Source: Apostichopus japonicus (lineage: Eukaryota; Echinodermata; Holothuroidea; Aspidochirotida; Stichopodidae). Taken from it: a stretch of 64,000 nucleotides of DNA. Positions within the stretch are counted from its first letter, which is position 1. Each line of letters starts with the position of its first letter. Both the position numbers and the translations under genes were made by a program. The stretch lies in contig NC_092579.1 in the NCBI RefSeq assembly GCF_037975245.1, forward strand, positions 8,030,001 through 8,094,000. The letters are read 5' to 3'. Below, in pieces: positions 1-64,000 of this stretch. The notes below the pieces were generated by a model. It ran no database searches. It was not told where the DNA came from and saw nothing but the letters and a program-made list of their open reading frames with translations.

Positions 1-55544
<55,544 letters not shown>

Positions 55545-55827
55545 CAGGGTTATAGCCACGCCGGCCGACGGCGGCCGGTGGTAACCGCCACTCACGCTCA
55601 CAAAAAAAATAGTAAAATGCTTGTGAAATACAACAAAAGTAGCAAATTTATCTTTCCCTTGCCGTAAAACATGATAATAACGTCACCTTTTCCCCTGGAC
55701 CCCACCAGGGGCCCTTAAGCGGGCCCCTGGACCCCCGGCCGTGAGATGCGAGAGCTTCGCTCGCTACGCTCGCTACGCTTCGCAAATTTATTTAACCAGC
55801 ACTCACAATTTCCTAGCTATAACCCTG
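55545..55827. mobile_element. 283-bp MITE inserted in a TA repeat
   Basis: CAGGGTTATAGC begins at 55545 and its reverse complement GCTATAACCCTG ends at 55827, both flanked by TA inside a TA repeat. The interior is GC-rich, with a CCCCTGG...CCAGGGGCCC palindrome and repeated CGCTCGCTACG. It has no coding capacity. A TA target fits Tc1/mariner-like or other TA-inserting transposases, but the family cannot be fixed from 12-bp ends. Confidence 0.75.
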
Positions 55828-55895
55828 TATATATATATATATATATATGTACATATATGTATATATATATATATGTATATATATATGTACATATA

Positions 55896-55966
<71 letters not shown>

Positions 55967-55975
55967 ATATATTAT
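55828..55975. repeat. (TA)n tract with TGTACATATATG variants, right of the MITE
   Basis: Continuation of the TA microsatellite split by the MITE, with TGTA/TACA interruptions. Confidence 0.95.
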
Positions 55976-58478
55976 GTGATAACCAATATATATCCAAAGT
56001 AGGCAAAGAAAAGAAGAACTAGAACCTTCGAACCCCCTCCCTCTTCTACAACTGCATACTTCCATTAATTTATGCTCTAAAGATCATTTTTATATTTTCA
56101 TCAATAATCTACTCGATTTGGAATACAGACACTTTAGCTTGTAAAGCAGTCGCGTAGCCAGATGAGGGTGGGGTGGGTTTTTTTTAATTAAAATTATGGA
56201 AATGATTGCACCATCATGCATTTAAGCCATGTTATCAAAACACAAGTTTCTCGACGGAGAAAAAGACAGCCCTTCCGTAATAGAAATTGCCCAGTACAAA
56301 CGTCAGGAATTGTTTTGCCCCTCTTAAAACTCGAATACTTAACAGTGGGTACAGCTTATATGATGTCATGAAAAGTCATGTGAAAAATCATGCGTTACTT
56401 AAACTTAAAATTCCTCGACTCTTATATGAGGATATGATACTCCTTATGAGGATAACAATTTAGCTTCGCCCCCTCATATCACCTGATCACGAAAGCTGTC
56501 TATGCGACTCAGTGTTAAGAAGCTAAATATTGTTACATCCTCATTGACCATAACAACAATTAGTGAAACTTTGATCTGTTCATAGTGAAATTAACGAATA
56601 ATACCACCGAAATCATGTCTTACTTACCTGCTTCTACACAACAATAAACAACAAAAAATGGGAGATAATTCAGAGCACACCTTGTTCAGGCTGGAGAAAC
56701 TAATTTATCTAGCGAGTCCATCTATCATTGTATAGATGAAATGAAGACCAAATAAAACGGTGGAAAACCGTCACCTTCCTGCACCGACTGTATTCATCCT
56801 TCTATTTCTCGCCTCAATAAACATTTTAGACATGGTCTTCGGCTAATCACCAGTAACTTTCTTCCACTGGTCACGCCAACTACTAATAAATCAGGTGATG
56901 TTCATGACACCCCCTCCCATGCACTCCAAAACTTGACATAGTATATAGCATAATGAATAGGCTGACCAATATAATGTTATTGAATCTTAATTTAATAATA
57001 ATAATAATAAACCATTTGAATATATTACCCTCATATACTGTATAGATATGATTGTTTGAAATATACTGTACTGAGATATTCCACTAAATGTATATATAGC
57101 TCACTTACAGCATTTCATAATGGTTTCATTCATTCTTGATGTTTTAGGTGAAATGTGATACGGTCTTTTCTTATACTGTGATGAAAATTATATTTACAAA
57201 TTAAAGGATATCATTGTGTGATTAGAAGGTGTTTTAGATTAAATGGGTAATTTTTTCTAGTAATTACTTACTACTGATTACGTTTTCATCTCTTCGCCTC
57301 AAACGTTCGACCATGCCGGCACACTGCCTTATAACCACGTCTCGAAATTTCGTTATATTTATCTCTAGCCCTTCGGGCGTTGGGCAATCTTAATCCACTA
57401 GCCCGAAGGGTGTTTGTACTAGCCCCAATTCATCAAACTAACTTTAGGATAAGACTTGCACATGTACTATACACACACGTAACCTGCAATGAACGCTATG
57501 CCATTAAACCTCAGTATAATGTCATACACAGAACACACCTGATGTGCAAGCAAACAACTCCTCAATGTTTGTATTTGGAAGGAACTTGCAAGAACTGTAA
57601 TATTAAAAATCATCATTTTTACCTCCTTTTTAGCATAAATTCACAACAATATAAGTGCGATATATATATAGACATGTCTGTAAAAAACTTTCCCAACTAT
57701 GGATAATAACCAAGTGACATCACTAAATACTAAGATATCAAAGCGGCGGACACTCTTTTAACCCTGAAAAGGAAACCAAAAATATTTAATAATTTCGCCT
57801 TGTGTGCCGCATAATAGCGAAATACCAACTACAACAATTTAAAAAAAAAAAAAAACTGCTGGCAGTATACGTTCCATTCCTAAAAGTGTAGTCGAAAAGA
57901 CTTAACTCATAATAAGCACAAACTTACTAGAGCAATACACCGACTACGACAGTTCCTACGCAATGTGGCTGTTTTAACTCGAATACCATGTGCGTGAAGC
58001 CAAAGACTGCAGTTTTCAATCTCTGCAATTAGCAAATTGTAACACCCAATATGCTGCGCTTTTGTCCATAGAAATTTATTTGTATTCAATTTCTATGGCT
58101 TTGTGTCACCCACAATGACATGGAACCCAAAGTTTGGTGTTATTGTCCAATAACACCACTTCCTTGTAGACAGTGTGCAGTCAGTATTACCATTTTGAAT
58201 GTCAACTTGATACGAAATAGGCCTACTAACAACCAAATGCAAGTTAGTGAATTACTAGCATAAAGCGGAACACTCTGGAGTTCAACCAACATTGTCGTAA
58301 AATATCAATCCAAGTACACGTAATTAACCTAAGTTTGTTGTTGGTGTTACTTGTAACTGCCTGGTCTAAGTAAAAGTTGGCCTGCGTTTTCGCCAAGACG
58401 TCTAGCAAAACGGTTATTGACCCATTCGGGGTAGGTTACTAAGTTGTGGCTGGAGGCCAGGTTACAAAGGAACTTAAA
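55976..58478. other. Intergenic region
   Basis: No supported gene. Contains an (ATA)n run near 56993-57010, a short inverted repeat (CTAGCCCTTCGGGC at about 57366 and GCCCGAAGGG at about 57400) and an A-run near 57840-57855. A 108-codon open frame at 57380-57706 has no recognisable domain and begins inside the inverted repeat. Confidence 0.4.
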
Positions 58479-58584
58479 ATGTTTTATAAAACACTCAGTC
58501 TCAATCCAGGTGGTCTCCAGTTGATGTTGATCTGCTTCATATTACGGTATTCTGCAGCACAAACGGGAACATGCGGACGAAGAG
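58479..58584 (+). CDS. First exon of another gene: signal peptide
   Basis: ATG at 58479 opens MFYKTLSLNPGG, then a hydrophobic core (LQLMLICFIL) and RYSAAQTGTCGRR, ending at a consensus donor (agag|gtaagt). The pattern is a signal peptide with a likely cut after SAA or AAQ. The gene continues beyond or within the remaining 5.4 kb, where I could not identify its next exon. It could be a neighbouring receptor paralogue, but nothing here proves that. Confidence 0.5.
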
Positions 58585-61036
58585 GTAAGTGTTAAGTACT
58601 TATAAGTTTTGATTTTGAAAGAGCATGTAAAATTCGTTGGTTCTTTAACGTTAGTGTAGGATAACGCAAGAAATGAATAAGATAGCCATGTGGCTGATAT
58701 GACTTGCCTTAAGCCTAGGCTTGTATAACACAATAGCAGTTTGAGCCTGAACATTTGTCCCCTTAATCCTCAAATACCCCGCTTGGGGATACCATACAGC
58801 TTGTTCACACGACTTCAAACGTGGGCCACCATGCAGTAATTGGCAAATATTTGTTGCGTTGTCACATGCAGTTTGAAGTATAGACACCTGGACAAGTAGA
58901 AATGCATTAAATGGTATTTCACTTCCTATAGCACCTCAAATATATATATGTACCCAGACTACAACTGACTGAGTATACATTGTGATAAGAAGAATAAGAA
59001 GAAGATAAGAAGAATGATGATAACCACAGCTATTATAATAAACTGATCTCCAACATATAGTATATGTTTGTCAAAAAGTGACTAGAAGTGAGATCTTTAC
59101 AGAAGATTATTAACACCATGGATGCTGATGGGTAAGGCTCACTATCCCAGTCTACTGTTTATATTACTACTATGATAAAAAAAAATTGTTAAATATTTTC
59201 ATGTTAAAGGTTTCTCCAAATTTTCTGCTGAGTTAATTCCCTAGATCTATGATTTCATGGTAGTCTTGTGCATTCATAGTTACATACATCATGCCCAGAA
59301 AGAGCCCATTAGCTTTATAGGTTGCATCCATAACTCCACCTTTTGCACCGAACGACTGGTTTTTGCATATTGGTTAGCTGAGTGATGAGTCATGTCTTTA
59401 CGCACAATTAGTTGAGCTGCCTATCTGTCTATTATGTAACTCATCATACAGCTGGTAGCCAAATCCTATCAGTTTTCAGTGTGTAGCTATAGCTTGCAGT
59501 GCACGTATTCTTCCGCAAGCGGTACGGTCACAATAATAATGTAATGTTACAGTCGCCTGTTAAGGCCTTTAGAAGCATATTGTCTTGGGGCTAAATACAC
59601 ATTGTTTACCATGTGTGCTTATGCACTGTCGATTCGTGTCTCGTAGCATACGTATTATCAACGTATAAACTCAGCATCAGTTGCTACTTCACTGTATGGC
59701 AGTTCAGGTGTGAGTGAATCATTCTGGTCAATTGCACATTAGGCCTAACCTCGTTTGTTGGAATTGTACTCGAACTACTCTCTAACTACGCATGTCTTTT
59801 AAAGGCCTATATGAGTTTATTGTATTGCATTTATAAAGGATTTAAGGTAAAGCAGTATAGTGATTTGACTCAGAGCACTTATATTTGATTGTAAAGTTTA
59901 GGCTTGCGACTTCTCTTTTCAGTTAATACTGTAAGATTCTGCTATGCTATGTGTATAAAGTGACACATTATTATTTCAGTTTTGAGCTTCCTTAAAAGTT
60001 TCACTAGTCTACACTTCGTGAAAAATCACCACAAGCAAAATATCCGTACATAGTGTACATGAAAGTAGTGACCCATTCCACACAGTTAAATCCCATTGAT
60101 ATTGGTTGTTGAACAAAAATCCGATTTGGACTTGCTTCAAGTTCACTAAAATTAACTTTTTATTACAATGTGGATATGCATTAATACATATATATTTGGG
60201 TTTTCATTGGCTCTATATTCCAACACAATTTTTCCCCGCCCTGTTTCCCGCGAAAATTTCCTGCTTTCTAATGTTTGGAAATATGATTAAATGATTAGGT
60301 TGACTTAAGAATATCTGGAAAAAACAGAAAACACACAAATGGGAAATGAATTTCCTTTATTTTAAAATCAAATAAAAACATACAAAAGATGTGTCTACTC
60401 ATAGCTTGTTTCATTAGGAAGAATTAAGACATAGTCACAAAGTAGGCCTAGGATATGCCTTTGTTTTGCACATGATATCCAACGGTATTTTTTTTCTTGT
60501 TTTCCTGTTTTGGCCGATTTTTACGGGGCCTGTTAGTGATTTTGGACCCTGGTCATAATCCCGTCGGGCAGTTACCCTTTTTTTCCTTCTTTGAAAATGT
60601 TTGAAACCAATGGTACTTATTTCTTTGTTGAATTCACGGACAATTTCGCTGAAACTTTTTGGACTAATTGTTTTGCGTTTGATTTAAGCTGTTACTTGTT
60701 TCCAACGCAAGTCATATACAGTATGTTGAAACAGCAGGGCCGCTCAGTACCTCTTCAATGTACACCTGCATGTGCACATGTTGTGCACACATACACATCA
60801 CATAGTTTCTGAAGGATTTGATTCAAGCAATGGCAGCTACCTAAGGAGTTCGCAGTACACCCTGGCCTTTCTCTTGATTGTCTTTTTCTCCTGGATTTCG
60901 TTTAGCAGTATATGTTGATTAAACTTATAATACTACAAGTAGCCAACATCGTGGACTTAGGACCGGACAGAAAGTGCAGGTTTGTTGATGAGTTAGGGAG
61001 ATGGGAAAACGATGGCCGGGGTTGGGATAAGGCTTT
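58585..61036. other. Probable first intron of the downstream gene
   Basis: AT-rich with scattered short open frames, none with a recognisable domain. Confidence 0.4.
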
Positions 61037-61869
61037 CTGGTCACTTCGCCCAACAACCACTTCGCCCAACTACCATTTCGCTCAACTAGTATGGTCATTT
61101 CGCCCAATCAGCCTGGTCATTTCGCCCAACCGGCATGGTCATTTCGCCCAACGAGCATGGTCATTTCGCCCAACCATTTTTTTAACTCATATTCATTCAT
61201 AATAATATTACCTTTTCTATTTCACTAGTTCAATTTCATTGATTTTGGGTTATATTACTTCGTGGTAGGCAAATAAAGTGATGTCCCTTCGATATCGGTC
61301 GGAGTCTGAGCAGCTTTGGGTATAATGGGAGGATTACTTTGAAAGTTATTTTATTATACAAACAAAGGGGAATCGGTGTGGAATAATATCACCTTTTCTA
61401 TTTCGCTAGTTCAATTTGATTTATTTTGCGTTATAGAACACTACTTTAGGCGGTTACGCATACAATGAAAGTTATATTATCATACAAAGGGGAATCGGTC
61501 TCCATAAAAACCTATTAAACCTAACCCCTAAAACACTGATCCGGCATCCTACCGACTAACAATTCCCGAACGTTTACTTATTGAATTGAAAAAAAATAAA
61601 ATAAAATATGAAACCCGTCCGTAACATTGAAGTATTAATTATATTTAATCAATGTAACCACTGTATCGATGTAACCACAACTTCAACTTTCCTTAATATT
61701 CGGTTTGTATCCCGTAACGTTAAAAATTCCCGAACGTTTACTTATTGAAGTATAATATTTAATCAAGGTTGGGCGAAATGACCAGGCTATTTGGGCGAAA
61801 TGAGCAGGCTGGTTGGGCGAAATGAGCAGGCTGGTTGGGCGAAATGGTAACGTTGGGCGAAGTGACCAG
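61037..61869. mobile_element. 833-bp foldback element with GGGCGAAATGACC repeats
   Basis: CTGGTCACTTCGCCCAAC begins at 61037 and its reverse complement ends at 61869. The left arm holds about five units of the form ATGGTCATTTCGCCCAAC (21-23 bp apart). The right arm holds the same unit inverted three or four times. Two further inner pairs are direct repeats (TTCCCGAACGTTTACTTATTGAA near 61560 and 61726; ACCTTTTCTATTTC near 61211 and 61390). No gene inside. Confidence 0.8.
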
Positions 61870-62560
61870 CTTCCGGGATAAGAACACTTCTTTCAGGAAG
61901 TGATGTCAGGAAATTGTCACTATTTTCCTATAGGGCTTTTAGAAAACAAACATTATGATGAGACTTTCAAATTATACAGACAAGCAATTTGATTTCCCAT
62001 CGATCCTCTCCAAAATATGGCTAATTCTCATTAAAATGCTTCTTATCTTGCATCTAAATGTGCTGCTCAGTCAAGTAGCCCGGTTTCATTAATGCAGAAA
62101 ATTAGGTAGTATATTTTATGAAAACTTTTATGATGAGTATTGCTCTGCTTCTACTCACTTTTCTTTCAGCAGTACAACTCTATATATGATAATATGAATT
62201 AGTTTCCCTTCTTTACCTGAAAATATGAAGGCTTTGCTCACTGCCTATCTTGCATGAATTCTTCTTTGGAGTTGACATTTGTAAACTGAGACTGAATCAT
62301 TGACTTAGAGTACCTATAGAACCTCCTCTATCTCATCACTGAACTATATGTGTAACTAAAACCTGCGGTATATCAATAGCTATACAGGAGAAGATTCTAT
62401 GCACTGTACATGTCGTTTGCGTAACTAAACAGTGAATTGCCAATTTGTCATGGGAGATCTGCAAACCAACTTTAAGCTGCTATCTGTGGAAAAAACAGCT
62501 GCTCGCTTAATTGTTACATAATTGCAAATGTAGTCATGTAGCTGCACAAAAAATAGTAAT
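61870..62560. other. Gene-poor flank
   Basis: Nothing recognised. Confidence 0.5.
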
Positions 62561-62562
62561 AT

Positions 62563-63610
62563 CTTACCTGAATGCACAACAACTGCCACACATAGTGACC
62601 ATCCATACCTGAATGCACCAAAACTGCTACACATAGCGACATACATACCTGAATGTACAACTACTGCTGCATATAGTGACCATACAAACCTGAATGCACA
62701 ACTATTGCAATACATAGTGACCATACATACCTGAATGGACAACTACTGCTACACATAGTGACCATGTATACCTGAATGCACAACTATTGCTACACATAGT
62801 GACCATACATACCTGAATGCACAACTATTGCTACACATAGTGACCATACATACCTGAATGGACAACTATTGCTACACATAGTGACCATGCATACCTGAGG
62901 GCACAACTACTGCTACACATAGTAACCATGCATACCTGAAAGCACAACTACTGCTAAACATAGTGACCATACATACCTGAATGCAAAACTATTGCTACAC
63001 ATAGTCACCATGCATACATGAATGCACAACTATTGGTACACATGGTGACCATGCATACCTGAATGCACAACTATTGCTACACAAAGTGACCATACATACC
63101 TGAATGCACAACTATTGCTACACATAGTGACCATACATACCTGAATGGACAACTACTGCTACACATAGTTACCATACATACCTGAATGCACCAAAACTGT
63201 TTCACATTTTGACCATACATACATGAATGGACAACTACTGCTACACATAGTGACCATGCATACCTGCATGCACAACTATTGCTACACATAGTGACCACAC
63301 ATACCTGAATGCACAACTATTGCTACACATAGTGACCATACATACCTGAATGGACAACTACTGCTACACATAGTGACCATAAATACCTGAATGCACAACT
63401 TTTGCTACACATAGTGACCATACATACCTGAATGCACAACTACTGCTACACATGGTGACCATACATATCTGAATGGACAACTACTGCTACACATAGTGAC
63501 CATACGTACCTGAATGCACAACTATTGCTACACATACTGACCATACATACCTGAATGGACAACTACTGCTACGCATAGTGACCATACATATCTGAATGCA
63601 CAACTGTTCC
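62563..63610 (+). repeat. 41-bp minisatellite, about 25 copies
   Basis: Unit: CCTGAATGCACAACTATTGC followed by TACACATAGTGACCATACATA. Variants change GCAC to GGAC, ATTGC to ACTGC, and CATACATA to CATGCATA. Minus-strand open frames across the array repeat every 41 residues and are by-products. Confidence 0.95.
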
Positions 63611-64000
63611 TACTTACAATATAAATCACCTCATTGGATGTACATACTTAGACAAAACCACTTTGCATAATAAGAACATCAGCAAGTGTAGAGGAATTTT
63701 CCAATCTTAGACATTCCATTACTAAAGTACAATCCCCTGTGCTTTAGTACACTACAAATAATATACAAGGCCGAAATTAAAATAGCTTAAGTTGCTATGC
63801 TTAAACAAGGAAACATCAATTTTGTATTTTGAAACATTTTTGGTGAGTATCCTACTCATTTAGCGTAATGATACTGTAAGCTTTACTGCATAGGGGAAGT
63901 TAGTGAAATATCACCTTGCCTTGAGCAGTTTCACCTTTAGAAATATTTACTTCTCTCCATGTTTCTGGCGGAATAATACCTGTTCAAACCATCCGTGAAA
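63611..64000. other. Window edge, no feature seen
   Basis: AT-rich sequence with no recognised gene or repeat. Confidence 0.5.

Noticed and set aside
57380-57706. 108-codon plus-strand open frame
   Set aside because: Starts in a small inverted repeat, no domain, no splice or codon support.
62425-63316. Cys/Val/Met-rich minus-strand frames in the minisatellite
   Set aside because: They repeat with the 41-bp unit and lack start context or a domain.
62563-63610. CRISPR-like array
   Set aside because: Direct repeats without unique spacers, in a eukaryotic genome; it is a minisatellite.

Overview
This is a window of an animal nuclear genome. It is AT-rich, has long introns with GT/AG borders, dense microsatellites and several classes of transposable element. 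It has no bacterial operon features. The main gene, the repeat content and the Tie-like/PTP domain combination suggest a marine invertebrate deuterostome, most likely an echinoderm such as a sea cucumber. That taxonomic call is inference.

The backbone of the window is one large plus-strand gene, of which I can trace about 28 exons from position 1 (its 5' part lies off the left edge) to a stop at 54448. It encodes a single-pass receptor: Tie-type EGF-like repeats, one Ig-like domain, two FN3 domains, a transmembrane helix (33351-33444), a tyrosine-rich juxtamembrane segment (34870-35255) and tandem protein tyrosine phosphatase (PTP) domains D1 (35455-42653) and D2 (43399-54448). Splice phases agree at every junction that I checked. 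Both PTP domains have lost catalytic residues: D1 has HCRDGSGSTG, with Ser replacing the P-loop Arg, and WPQ replacing WPD; D2 has HCVNGVGVSA. The protein looks like a receptor pseudophosphatase, possibly acting as a phosphotyrosine docking receptor.

Two things disturb the gene here. First, a 4.6 kb CACTA-like (CMC superfamily) element with TIR CACTCTTAA (385-5018) sits inside a coding exon. Removing it and one copy of its TA target duplication gives back an uninterrupted 156-nt, phase 1-1 EGF exon. Second, a 3,271-bp head-to-tail duplication, identical wherever I compared it (44270-47540 / 47541-50811), duplicates four D2 exons. Splicing both copies in series gives an immediate stop, so it is either a very young mutation or an assembly artefact.

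The introns are filled with mobile DNA. There is an 11.9 kb CMC-type element (5561-17487, TIR CACTGTTAA, TA duplication). On its minus strand it carries a broken C2H2 zinc-finger transposase and a broken SAM-domain (SAMD3-like) second gene. There is a 3.3 kb foldback element with a 5-bp target duplication (19591-22917), a decayed DIRS-like reverse-transcriptase fragment (31080-33000) and an internally deleted LINE on the minus strand (51500-53850). There are also long simple repeats, including about 144 uninterrupted copies of a CATC/TCCA tetramer.

Downstream of the receptor (54449-64000) are a 283-bp MITE inserted in a (TA)n tract, a probable first exon of another secreted or membrane protein (signal peptide, 58479-58584), an 833-bp foldback element with GGGCGAAATGACC-type repeats, and a 41-bp minisatellite of about 25 copies. 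The duplication, the disrupted exon and the loss of catalytic residues in both PTP domains are the most notable observations.
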